Assembly (NCBI GenBank): GCA_900751785.1
Contig: CAADSM010000067.1
Location: 1-26,243, forward strand
DNA: 26,243 bases
Reading direction: 5' to 3'
Source: Lachnospiraceae bacterium
GTDB lineage: Bacteria; Bacillota; Clostridia; Lachnospirales; Lachnospiraceae
The notes under the pieces are model-generated. The model did not search any database. It was not told where the DNA came from and was given only the letters and a program-made list of their open reading frames with translations. Numbering within the stretch: position 1 is the first letter of the stretch; the number at the start of each line of letters is the position of its first letter. Below are positions 8,229 through 15,667 of this stretch, piece after piece. Made by a program: the position numbers and the translations under genes.

Positions 8229-8667
8229 TTTGTCTTTCCTCCTCTTTTACTATTTCTATATCATCATCAATTATATTAACTGCGCCGCCTCTCCTTTCAG
8301 CAATATACCCTTTCATATTTTCCCCTGGAAATACCAAAGGGAAATACAATAACCGTACATTGGATGGCATTGCATTTATAATATCAATGATATATTCTTT
8401 ATCTTTATTTGATAATATAGACCACTGTGATACATGTGTGTGAAAAATACCACAGAATTCAATTCCCATCATTGACCACTTTTCTATAGCTCGATTAAGA
8501 AAATCAATATTAGGGATATATATACCGCCATTCTCTTTTGACAGGCCTCTATCGAATACAACATAATCTATGTTTTTTCTATCACTTGTTCCAAGTATTC
8601 CTCCACTTTCTGGTGGAACTTTAGGAGAAGCCAATATCTGATTATATATTTCTATCAGTATTTTCAT
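8212..8667 (-). CDS. JAB/MPN-domain (JAMM) metalloprotease
   Basis: The 151-residue protein shows a complete JAMM zinc-protease signature: Glu20 in PPESGGILG, then His76-x-His78 in FHTH, seven residues, Ser86-x-x-Asp89. This is the E...HxH(x7)Sx2D pattern of deubiquitinase-like Prok-JAB enzymes, which cleave isopeptide or C-terminal peptide bonds of ubiquitin-like modifiers or release sulfur-carrier proteins. The domain fills nearly the whole protein; the tail is charged (EEERQNERN). No E1/ThiF, E2-like or ubiquitin-like gene is nearby, so the substrate is unknown. The start has AGGTGAT about 6 bases upstream. It lies 130 bases after the Sel1 gene and overlaps the next gene by 17 bases. Codon use is AT-rich like its island neighbours and unlike nifJ. 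The domain call is firm; the role is open. Confidence 0.85.
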   Translation of the reverse strand: MKILIEIYNQILASPKVPPESGGILGTSDRKNIDYVVFDRGLSKENGGIYIPNIDFLNRAIEKWSMMGIEFCGIFHTHVSQWSILSNKDKEYIIDIINAMPSNVRLLYFPLVFPGENMKGYIAERRGGAVNIIDDDIEIVKEEERQNERNK

Positions 8668-8682
8668 ATCTTATCACCTGAT

Positions 8683-8712
8683 ATTATAAATTAATTTTCT
8701 CACGCCCTACAA
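8683..8712 (-). promoter_or_regulatory. possible internal promoter before the JAB gene
   Basis: In the 130-base gap before the JAB gene, the minus strand has a perfect TATAAT (8683-8688). An 18-base spacer separates it from TTGTAG (8707-8712), a poor -35. The same gap has a 7-bp hairpin (about 8741-8763) with no T run. An internal promoter is possible but weakly supported. Confidence 0.3.
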
Positions 8713-8797
8713 ATTGGCCCTAGTTGTAAAACTTTCTATTCAATACCGGAATACTGGCATTGAAGAAATAGTCTTTCACCTCATTCCCGTATTCTAT

Positions 8798-9550
8798 CTA
8801 CTTTCTCCAGAATTTAGAAATTATATCAGCTGTTCGACCGACATTAAGCAAGGTCAGCCTTTTTTTAGATGGCTCATAACCTGCTGCTGCCGCTTTTTTG
8901 AGCCAGATTCTTGCTGCTTCATGATTATTTTGCGAAATTTGTAAGCGCCCGACTGCATCCATGGATGGAACCGATCCCAGCTCTGCTGCTTTCTCATAAT
9001 ACCGTATAATTGTGCCAATATCCTTGGTATTTCCGTATCCCTGCTCACAAAGCCATCCCATATTATGCCATGCCTCCTTAATATTCCCATATTTTGCTGC
9101 TTCTGCAAAATACGGAAAAGCTCTCGAATAGTTTTTTGCATAATTTGCTAATATCGTTCCTACCATATTACAACTCTGAGGATATAGAGAATTCTTGTTC
9201 TGCTTTGTCAGATCTATTACTTTGCAAAACAATCGGTATGCTTTGTCTATATCTGTTATATTTCCTTCTCCTTGATAATACATTCCAGCCAAATTATATA
9301 CTGGATACGGATTTTGGGGATCCGCATCAATAGACTTTTCAAACCATCTAAATGCTGTACGGCTGTCCTTTCCAACAGTATCTCCCATTCTATATAATGT
9401 ACCAAGCTGATTCATTGCCATTGAACATCCCGCTTCTGCTGACATTTCAAAATATTTTAAGGCCTCATGTTTATTATAAGGATATCCATTGACACCTGTA
9501 TAATAGTTATATCCAATATTATATAAATCTTCTTTTGTTTTGTTTTGCAT
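8798..9550 (-). CDS. Sel1-repeat (TPR-like) protein
   Basis: The 250-residue protein is built almost wholly of helical Sel1-like repeats, about six of them (roughly 7-42, 43-82, 83-120, 123-156, 159-194, 195-226). They carry typical A-x2-YF-x-x-A-A-x-x-G and LG-x-LY-x-x-G signatures such as ALKYFEMSAEAG and IIRYYEKAAELG. Such solenoids are protein-protein scaffolds. There is no signal peptide, so it is expected in the cytoplasm. The start has AAGGAG nine bases upstream. It follows the TM2 gene by 43 bases and precedes the JAB gene by 130, in the same direction. The stop is TAG and the frame stays open for 25 more codons. The likely job is to assemble the other island proteins, by inference from the fold only. 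Confidence 0.8.
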   Translation of the reverse strand: MQNKTKEDLYNIGYNYYTGVNGYPYNKHEALKYFEMSAEAGCSMAMNQLGTLYRMGDTVGKDSRTAFRWFEKSIDADPQNPYPVYNLAGMYYQGEGNITDIDKAYRLFCKVIDLTKQNKNSLYPQSCNMVGTILANYAKNYSRAFPYFAEAAKYGNIKEAWHNMGWLCEQGYGNTKDIGTIIRYYEKAAELGSVPSMDAVGRLQISQNNHEAARIWLKKAAAAGYEPSKKRLTLLNVGRTADIISKFWRK

Positions 9551-9593
9551 ACCAAAGTTCTCCTTCTAATCAATTGAACGAAATGAGTTTATT

Positions 9594-10034
9594 TTACTCT
9601 TTTAAATTTTTTATTATCGTTGCCGCGGCATTGCCTGTCCACTTTATCTTTTCGTTTGTCTCATGCATTTTTTGTATAACACTAGGATCATGAATTCCTT
9701 CAATCAGTTTTCTGGTATTATATGCTCTACAGCGTTCTTTTGCAGAAATCATATCCATTATCCACCATATGCCAATCCCTCCAACCGTTAGGTATTTCAG
9801 GCAGCCCTTTGCCACGTCCCCTAAATAAAATCTATCCACCCCCATCACACCCAAAACTACAGCCAATATCTGGGCTGTTGCCGGATTTCGAAATGGAATG
9901 CTCTCCAGTGAATATTCTAGTAATTCCGAAGTTTCCATTAGTGCCCTTTCCACTTCATCCTCCGAATACTTATTATTGGGAAATAAGTAATCTCTATTCT
10001 TTTGCATATATTCATATACTTTTATTTGATCCAT
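9594..10034 (-). CDS. TM2-domain membrane protein
   Basis: The 146-residue protein has a central TM2 domain: a first membrane helix (about 51-66), the diagnostic turn GVDRFYLG (65-72, the DRF-type motif of the family) and a second helix (about 78-96). A soluble acidic N-terminal helix (1-48) and a C-terminal tail of about 50 residues flank it. TM2 proteins are small membrane proteins of uncertain biochemistry found in bacteria and animals. The start has AAAGGAGC about 10 bases upstream, and that site overlaps the stop codon of the upstream coiled-coil gene (16-base gap). The two membrane proteins are therefore translated as a pair. Confidence 0.85.
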   Translation of the reverse strand: MDQIKVYEYMQKNRDYLFPNNKYSEDEVERALMETSELLEYSLESIPFRNPATAQILAVVLGVMGVDRFYLGDVAKGCLKYLTVGGIGIWWIMDMISAKERCRAYNTRKLIEGIHDPSVIQKMHETNEKIKWTGNAAATIIKNLKE

Positions 10035-10050
10035 TGTATCACTGCTCCTT

Positions 10051-11094
10051 TTATACTCTTCGCCACGTCTCTGTAGCCATGTATTTAAGATATTCTTCCT
10101 GCTGCTTGTTTGAAGCAGCTGAAATTTCTGAATTTTCGGCAGTTTTTGCAGTATTATTTTCTATTCTTCCGAGGCTGGATGTGATCTTAGTTTCCACTGA
10201 TTTAAGTGTCCCTAGCAGTTCTTGATGACGCATTTGCTCATGCCTCTCATGTTCTTCTATTGTTCTTTTGATCGTCTTTAGTTCATGTATCTGCTCTCTA
10301 TGCTGACAGTCTTTTTGATATGTATCCCAAAGACCTCCCGCCCCGTCAATTGCTGTAACTCTTCCCGTGTCCAAATAATAAAAAAATGATACAACAGCAT
10401 CGAATTTTTGATATGCTTTATGAATAAATCCAATCGAATAAAACTGCTGTAGTCTATCCCTTGCCGCATCTAAAGATTTTTTCAATTCTATCTGTTGATT
10501 GCTAAGAATAAGTTCGTGGTTTTTGATTTCCATAAACTCACTTTTTGCTTTATTGTATCTTGTTTGTAAAACTTCCCTTGTCTTTTCTGTTTTCCTCATA
10601 ATTTCACTATTTGCAGTCTCCTTAAGCAATGCATTTTGCTTCGACCGATTAACCCCAAAAATAATAAAGCAAATAATATATGGACCCACCAAAAAGGTAA
10701 CTCCTCCAAAAAATAACCCAACAATTGCTGTTGGTATCTGCCCCGCCTGTATTCCCTGTCGCCTCATTGTAGAAAGCACAATAAAAATAGCAGCTAGAAG
10801 GATAAAAATCGTAAGAATAATGATAACAGATATAGAGATTCTGCAATTCCTTTTACATTTACCAATTTCCCGCTTTTTCTCTAATACTTCCTTCTGACAA
10901 TGCGCACTTAATCCAGCCAATTCATCTTGTATCTGCGTAATCAAATTTTGTAATGATTGATGTTCTTCATCATAGACTCGCATCTTATTATTCGCTTCGC
11001 TCATCAGCGTTAGCCACATTGCAGATTCACGCTCTAGCTTAATGGCCATTTCACAATAATCTTTCATATCTCCAATCGTTGTATTATTTTTCAT
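10051..11094 (-). CDS. two-TM coiled-coil membrane protein, function unknown
   Basis: This 347-residue protein is the first gene of the leftward island operon. Layout: N-terminal helical/coiled-coil part (about 10-80), two hydrophobic helices (about 86-108 and 120-148) joined by a short polar loop, a second coiled coil (about 155-218), a compact aromatic segment (about 214-262; FYSIGFIHKAYQKFDAVVSF then YYLDTGRVTAIDGAGGLWD), and a third charged helix (265-318). The aromatic segment recalls a motif I associate with uncharacterised Firmicutes proteins, from memory and not checked. Both long soluble parts should face the same side, probably the cytoplasm. The start has GGAG about 10 bases upstream. 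Expression should be controlled by the XRE repressor through the promoter at 11229-11257. Confidence 0.75.
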   Translation of the reverse strand: MKNNTTIGDMKDYCEMAIKLERESAMWLTLMSEANNKMRVYDEEHQSLQNLITQIQDELAGLSAHCQKEVLEKKREIGKCKRNCRISISVIIILTIFILLAAIFIVLSTMRRQGIQAGQIPTAIVGLFFGGVTFLVGPYIICFIIFGVNRSKQNALLKETANSEIMRKTEKTREVLQTRYNKAKSEFMEIKNHELILSNQQIELKKSLDAARDRLQQFYSIGFIHKAYQKFDAVVSFFYYLDTGRVTAIDGAGGLWDTYQKDCQHREQIHELKTIKRTIEEHERHEQMRHQELLGTLKSVETKITSSLGRIENNTAKTAENSEISAASNKQQEEYLKYMATETWRRV

Positions 11095-11228
11095 CTCTAT
11101 TTCACTCCTGCAGCGACTTTTATGTGAACTGTATTTAAATCACCGTTTTCTTATGATAAAGCAATTCTTTTTTGCACAAAGCATGTATCCTGCCGAATAA
11201 TGCCAATTAATTATGTAAAACTATTTTT

Positions 11229-11257
11229 ATATTATCATTACGATTTTATTTTGTCAA
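11229..11257 (-). promoter_or_regulatory. promoter of the accessory operon
   Basis: The minus strand has a perfect TTGACA (11252-11257), a 17-bp spacer and TAATAT (11229-11234); GATAAT two bases earlier is an alternative -10. Operator site 1 (11234-11244) lies within the spacer and touches the -10; site 2 (11266-11276) lies just upstream of the -35. A leader of about 130 bases precedes the coiled-coil gene, AT-rich and without a recognised riboswitch. Confidence 0.7.
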
Positions 11258-11295
11258 TTTTAAACGTCATTTTGATAATGCAATATCATTTCGAT
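11234..11295. promoter_or_regulatory. three XRE operator sites
   Basis: Three near-identical 11-bp sites in the same orientation fit RTCATTWYGAT: ATCATTACGAT (11234-11244), GTCATTTTGAT (11266-11276) and ATCATTTCGAT (11285-11295). The outer two have matched ATC/GAT ends, a short dyad. Start-to-start distances are 32 and 19 bp, roughly whole helical turns. They cover the leftward promoter and run up to about 40 bases before the XRE start, fitting a repressor that controls both its own gene and the operon. Confidence 0.6.
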
Positions 11296-11334
11296 TAGTT
11301 TACTATCAACTTTTAGAAAGACGAGGTTTACGAA

Positions 11335-11616
11335 ATGGTAGCTGACAGAATTAAACAACTGCGTCTCTCCAATAATATGACGCAGACTGATCTTGCAAAA
11401 AAACTGAATATTACTCGCAGCAGCGTCAATGCATGGGAAATGGGAATTTCTACACCTTCAACTGCTTATATCGTTGAACTTGCACAGCTTTTTCATGTGT
11501 CAACTGATTATCTGCTTGGGCTTTCAGATAATGTTTCACTAGACATTTCCCATCTTACTGAAAGAGAGATCCAGCTTGTTTATGATCTCGTACAGTACTT
11601 CCGAACCAAAGATTAA
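11335..11616 (+). CDS. XRE-family transcriptional regulator
   Basis: The 93-residue protein has an N-terminal Cro/cI-type helix-turn-helix (about 5-63): IKQLRLSNNMTQTDLAKKL, then the recognition helix TRSSVNAWE, then the STPSTAYIVELAQLFHVSTDYLLG segment typical of XRE regulators. The remaining ~30 residues (LTEREIQLVYDLVQYF) form a helix likely to drive dimerisation. It is transcribed away from the island operon. GAGGT lies about 7 bases before the ATG. It most likely represses the leftward operon and itself through the three sites at 11234-11295. There is no peptidase or sensory domain, so the inducing signal must come from elsewhere or from binding of a partner. Confidence 0.9.
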   Translation: MVADRIKQLRLSNNMTQTDLAKKLNITRSSVNAWEMGISTPSTAYIVELAQLFHVSTDYLLGLSDNVSLDISHLTEREIQLVYDLVQYFRTKD

Positions 11617-11645
11617 ATACAGTTCAGACAAAAAATGCTAAAAGA

Positions 11646-11683
11646 AATACCGCGGAAGCATTTCTCTCAGCTTCCGCGGTATT
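11646..11683. terminator. bidirectional terminator between XRE gene and AAA-ATPase gene
   Basis: A perfect 14-bp stem pairs 11646-11659 with 11670-11683 (core CCGCGGAAGC/GCTTCCGCGG) around a 10-base loop, with T-rich sequence on both sides. It ends the rightward XRE transcript and the leftward ATPase transcript and marks the island's right edge. Confidence 0.85.
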
Positions 11684-11737
11684 GTTATTTATTATTCTCT
11701 TTTCTCATAGCCAATAATTTTTATAGGACATCCCACT

Positions 11738-13402
11738 CTATCTTATCGTCCATTCCAATTCAGCCTCTTTACCCCTGTGCCCCAGCCCTATGAGCACCAC
11801 TTCTCCCTGAAGTCCCGCCGCATAGTCCTTCCGCTCGATCTGCTCCAGCGCCTCTCCCGCCAGTTCCCGCAGATCTTGGTTCTCATTCCGCGTATACTTA
11901 AACTCCATAATGATATTCGGCTTCCCCTCTGTCTTTGCCCTGAGAATGATATCGCTCCTTCCCATACCGCTCTCCCGGTTGCTTTCGACATCATAATCTC
12001 CCGTCAGGAAAGTGCACATCCCGAGCATCATCATGTGATAGCTGTTTTCTTCTTTCAGATCATAATACGACGGCAGTGTCCGCAGAAGACGTTTATATTC
12101 ATCTGCAAAACCTTCCAGATCCTTCTCCATCAGCCGGCGGAACATCTGCGCCATGCTCCCCTCTGTCGTCCCTATGTAAAGAGCCGTCAGCTCCCGGAAC
12201 GCGCGCATCACTTCCCGGTTCGGCACACGCAGCGTACACATTCCATCCGCTGACACTTCTTCCGCGGTCAGCATCCCTGCGCTTAAGAGCATTCCCCACA
12301 GCGTCTCAACATCTCGGACTTCATAATAGGTGCTGTCCATTTTCACCTCTGTCCTGTAGGTCCCGCTCTCGATCAGCGTCTCATAGCCCGGCCGGAACTG
12401 CTCTTCTATTTCTTTCATGGCAGTACGGATCAGGCTGTTCTCACTTGTGTTCACCCAGAAAGGCTCCATCCTCTTACGCCTCGCATAGTTCGTGACTGAC
12501 CAGGGATTATAGATATGAAAATCTCCAAACCGGTACCCATCATACATTTTTCTGACCTGTCCGTCCAATTGCAGACCGCAGGCTTCAAGCAGTTCCTGCG
12601 TCTCCTGCTCTGTAAATCCGAAACAGTCTGCGTATTCCGGAGAGTTTACCGTACATACGGCAAGGTTGTTCAGTCCCGAGAAAATATTCTCTTTTGCCAC
12701 ACGCTGGATTCCCGTCAGAAATGCACTTTCGAGCGATGCATTTCCTTTCAGCAGGCTGCCCAGCATGACGGAAAAGACCGGCCTTATCTCCTGATAAAAG
12801 CCGCTGATCAGCGCCTGCATGATCGGAGTGTCGTACTCGTCGATAAAAACTTTAACGCCTTTTCCGTAATAGCATTCTAAAGCGGTGCATAGTCCTGACA
12901 GAGAAAATGAAAGATAGTCGAAGCCTTCCTTTTTCTCCCAGCTCCACATACAGTCGTAAATTCTCTGCAGTTCCCTGCACATGTTATCCGGAAGCTTTTT
13001 TTCTCTCCACAGGAACTCATACCTCATGTACTCTTTCCTGACCTCGCCAGACAGCTGATTCAAAAGAAACTTCGCATTTTCACCCCTGGCATTTGCAAAA
13101 GACAGGGCGATCACCGGATACTGGTTCATCTTGTCCGCCCACTTTGTCTCCATGATCTCCGTGCCTGCAAAAATATCTGCCGAGTCCTTTGTAATGTCAA
13201 AAAATTCGGAAAGCATCGACATATTCAATGTCTTTCCGAAACGTCTGGGACGGGTAAGAAGCGTCACCTTGTCTCCCGCCGCCAGATATTCCGCGATCAG
13301 CCGTGTTTTGTCCACATAGTAATTCTGCTTCTCCCGCATTTCCCTGAAATTATCAATTCCTATTGCCATCTTAACTTTTATCGACTGTTCCTTCACGCTC
13401 AT
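11738..13402 (-). CDS. AAA-ATPase-like protein with PD-(D/E)XK nuclease domain
   Basis: The predicted 554-residue protein joins an N-terminal AAA-ATPase-like domain to a C-terminal PD-(D/E)XK nuclease-like domain, a family multiplied in gut Clostridia and Bacteroidetes genomes with no settled role. Visible motifs: Walker A as TRPRRFGKT (about 50-58), Walker B as VFIDEYDTP (about 185-193), and nuclease residues Asp484 (GRSDIIL), Glu500 and Lys502 (IMEFKY). Start choice: the frame is open to 13435, but that ATG lies inside the palindrome at 13434-13484. The ATG at 13402 follows GGGGTG by 5 bases and begins the usual N-terminus. Codon use is like the housekeeping genes and not like the AT-rich island, so it seems to be a separate insertion. 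It is isolated by hairpins on both sides. Confidence 0.85.
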   Translation of the reverse strand: MSVKEQSIKVKMAIGIDNFREMREKQNYYVDKTRLIAEYLAAGDKVTLLTRPRRFGKTLNMSMLSEFFDITKDSADIFAGTEIMETKWADKMNQYPVIALSFANARGENAKFLLNQLSGEVRKEYMRYEFLWREKKLPDNMCRELQRIYDCMWSWEKKEGFDYLSFSLSGLCTALECYYGKGVKVFIDEYDTPIMQALISGFYQEIRPVFSVMLGSLLKGNASLESAFLTGIQRVAKENIFSGLNNLAVCTVNSPEYADCFGFTEQETQELLEACGLQLDGQVRKMYDGYRFGDFHIYNPWSVTNYARRKRMEPFWVNTSENSLIRTAMKEIEEQFRPGYETLIESGTYRTEVKMDSTYYEVRDVETLWGMLLSAGMLTAEEVSADGMCTLRVPNREVMRAFRELTALYIGTTEGSMAQMFRRLMEKDLEGFADEYKRLLRTLPSYYDLKEENSYHMMMLGMCTFLTGDYDVESNRESGMGRSDIILRAKTEGKPNIIMEFKYTRNENQDLRELAGEALEQIERKDYAAGLQGEVVLIGLGHRGKEAELEWTIR

Positions 13403-13433
13403 GCTGACACCCCACATTTTTTGTCTGCTATAC

Positions 13434-13484
13434 AAAAATCGGTTATTCCCCTTATAACCTGTATAAGGAGTATAACCGATTTTT
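13434..13484 (-). terminator. long palindromic terminator after lgt
   Basis: A 51-base, nearly symmetric hairpin: outer arms 13434-13446 and 13472-13484 pair perfectly over 13 bp, a 3x3 internal loop follows, and inner arms 13450-13456 and 13462-13468 pair over 7 bp around a 5-base loop. Leftward it ends in GATTTTTGTATAG. It closes the long housekeeping transcription unit that ends with lgt. Confidence 0.75.
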
Positions 13485-13522
13485 ACATCTTTCTCAATGA
13501 ATTTGTAATCTGTGATCAGCAG

Positions 13523-14473
13523 TTAAAACTTAAATATCTTGTCTTTCTTCTTCGGAGGCTTTTTGCCCACGATCTTATCCGGCATGGGCTCATACTGCTT
13601 TCCGCTCTTCATCATCGGCATTTTCTTATGGTTCTTCCTGAGATACAGAAGAGCCGCCCCTGCAAAGACAACAACGCATCCCGCGATCACCTGGGAGATA
13701 GGAAGCCCGATCCCCGGGATCAGGAGCTGGTCTGTGCGGAGTCCCTCGATCCAGACTCGCCCGAGCCCGTAGCCGAAGATATACATGAGAAACAGCTCGC
13801 CCTCATATTTCTTATGCTTCCGGTAAAGGACAAGGATGATGAGCAGCGCACAGCACCAAAGTGACTCATAGAGGAACGTGGGATGCACCTGGATATAGCT
13901 TACCCCGTCGATACGCTCTATGTTCTCCCTCATCAGCTCTGTCACGTCGCCGGAGCGCACTGCATCGAGCGGCAGACGCATGGCAAACAGGCTGTCCGTA
14001 TATTCTCCGAACGCCTCGCGGTTGAAGAAGTTTCCCCAGCGCCCAAGCATCTGACCGTTCAGGATCGCCATGGCTACCGTATCCAGTATCTGGAAAGGCG
14101 ACAGGTGCTTCACTCTCGCCATGATAAAGACTGTGATCACCGCTGCGATCACGCCGCCGTATATGGCGAGCCCCCCCTGCCGGAGATTAAAGATATCAAG
14201 CAGATTATCCTTGTACATATCCCAGGAGAATACCACATAGAAGATCCTTGCGCCGGCGATCCCTGCGATCACGCCGATGATCCCCATATCAAGATAATCC
14301 TCCGGATTCTGGCGGGTGCGTTTTGCCTCAGCTGCAGCGATCAGAAAACCGATCAGGATCGCCGCCCCTATGATGATGCCATAATAGGCGACCTCGAATC
14401 CAAAGATGCTGATACTCTTTCCCACATGGTCAAGATTGATTCCGAGATTCGGAAAACTGATATTATAATGCAT
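13523..14473 (-). CDS. lgt: prolipoprotein diacylglyceryl transferase
   Basis: Lgt moves the diacylglyceryl group from phosphatidylglycerol onto the lipobox cysteine of prelipoproteins, the first step of lipoprotein maturation in the cytoplasmic membrane. The 316-residue protein has about seven hydrophobic helices and the family signature GRWGNFFNREAFG (144-156), plus the N-terminal AYYGIIIG segment. The C-terminus after the last helix is lysine-rich (KKPPKKKDK), a positive cytoplasmic tail somewhat longer than usual. AGGGAG lies before the ATG. It follows ychF by 34 bases in the same direction and is the last gene before the palindromic terminator. Confidence 0.97.
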   Translation of the reverse strand: MHYNISFPNLGINLDHVGKSISIFGFEVAYYGIIIGAAILIGFLIAAAEAKRTRQNPEDYLDMGIIGVIAGIAGARIFYVVFSWDMYKDNLLDIFNLRQGGLAIYGGVIAAVITVFIMARVKHLSPFQILDTVAMAILNGQMLGRWGNFFNREAFGEYTDSLFAMRLPLDAVRSGDVTELMRENIERIDGVSYIQVHPTFLYESLWCCALLIILVLYRKHKKYEGELFLMYIFGYGLGRVWIEGLRTDQLLIPGIGLPISQVIAGCVVVFAGAALLYLRKNHKKMPMMKSGKQYEPMPDKIVGKKPPKKKDKIFKF

Positions 14474-14507
14474 ATTCCTGCTCCCTTCTGCCGTACATGT
14501 GCGTCAT

Positions 14508-15605
14508 TTACACGTTAAACCGGAACAGCATGATATCTCCGTCCTGCACGACATAGTCTTTTCCTTCCAGACGAATCAGTCCCTTCTCTTTTGCCGCTGT
14601 GTGAGACCCGCATGCGATCAGGTCATCATAGCTCACAACTTCCGCGCGGATGAATCCACGCTCAAAATCTGAGTGGATCTTTCCTGCCGCCTGCGGAGCC
14701 TTTGTCCCGCGTTTGATCGTCCATGCACGCACTTCCGGCTCTCCCGCGGTGAGGTAGCTGATCAGTCCGAGCAGGTGATAGCTCGCCTTGATCAGTTTCT
14801 CCAGACCGGATTCCTTAAGCCCCAGGTCGTCGAGGAACATCTTTTTCTCATCCTCATCGAGCTGTGCGATCTCTTCCTCGATCTCTGCACATACGACGAA
14901 GACCTCGCAGTCCTCCTGAGCGGCATACTCACGGACCGCCTTCACCCCGGCATTTGCCGCGCCGTCGTCCGCCAGATCATCCTCTGACACATTGGCTGCG
15001 AAGATCACCGGCTTCGCTGTCAGCAGATTGTAGCCTGCAAGCCATGCCTGCTCGTCCTCATCGTCCGTGACAAAGCTCTTGGCCAGCTTATTCTCTTCAA
15101 GATGCGCCTTCACGCGCTCCAGGAGCGCGAGCTCCTTCGCCGCTGTCTTGTCGTTGCGGGACAACTTGACTGTCTTGGCGATCCTTCTCTCAAGGATCTC
15201 AAGATCCGAAAAGATCAGCTCCAGATTGATCGTCTCGATGTCGCGCATCGGGTCGATGCTGCCGTCCACATGCACGATATTGCTGTTCTCAAAGCATCTC
15301 ACCACATGCACGATCGCATCCACCTCGCGGATATTCGCAAGGAACTGGTTCCCCAGACCTTCCCCCTTGGAAGCGCCCTTTACAAGCCCGGCGATATCGA
15401 CGAACTCGATAGCTGCCGGGATGATCTTCTTCGTGTGATACATCTCTCCCAGCACATCCAGCCTCTTGTCCGGCACGGTCACGACTCCTACGTTCGGGTC
15501 GATCGTACAGAAGGGGTAATTGGCAGATTCCGCCCCCGCCTTCGTCAGTGAATTAAACAATGTACTCTTTCCCACATTGGGCAGTCCTACGATTCCTAAT
15601 TTCAT
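14508..15605 (-). CDS. ychF: ribosome-associated ATPase YchF (OLA1 family)
   Basis: YchF is a translation-factor-class P-loop protein that binds ribosomes and prefers ATP to GTP, implicated in stress and redox response. The 365-residue length is standard. Motifs: G1 GLPNVGKST (7-15), [12 protein letters not shown] switch region, G3 [20 protein letters not shown], an altered G4 (ANVSEDD in place of NKxD, which explains the ATP preference in this family), and a C-terminal TGS domain (about 280-363) with [33 protein letters not shown] lies before the start. The 62-base gap after thiN has no clear promoter or terminator, so it is probably read from the upstream unit. Confidence 0.97.
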   Translation of the reverse strand: MKLGIVGLPNVGKSTLFNSLTKAGAESANYPFCTIDPNVGVVTVPDKRLDVLGEMYHTKKIIPAAIEFVDIAGLVKGASKGEGLGNQFLANIREVDAIVHVVRCFENSNIVHVDGSIDPMRDIETINLELIFSDLEILERRIAKTVKLSRNDKTAAKELALLERVKAHLEENKLAKSFVTDDEDEQAWLAGYNLLTAKPVIFAANVSEDDLADDGAANAGVKAVREYAAQEDCEVFVVCAEIEEEIAQLDEDEKKMFLDDLGLKESGLEKLIKASYHLLGLISYLTAGEPEVRAWTIKRGTKAPQAAGKIHSDFERGFIRAEVVSYDDLIACGSHTAAKEKGLIRLEGKDYVVQDGDIMLFRFNV

Positions 15606-15667
15606 GTCTTTCTCCTTTTAACCATCTCGTTTTCAGGCAGCTCTCCCTCGAGATTCCTGCCCGTATA

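Noticed and set aside
11095..11228. Short upstream ORF or riboswitch in the island operon leader
   Set aside because: A 14-codon ATG frame exists but its ribosome site is only three bases from the start, and no known riboswitch core is recognisable.
13403..13435. Upstream start for the AAA-ATPase gene
   Set aside because: The upstream ATG lies inside the terminator palindrome and lacks a ribosome site; the ATG at 13402 has one and fits the family.
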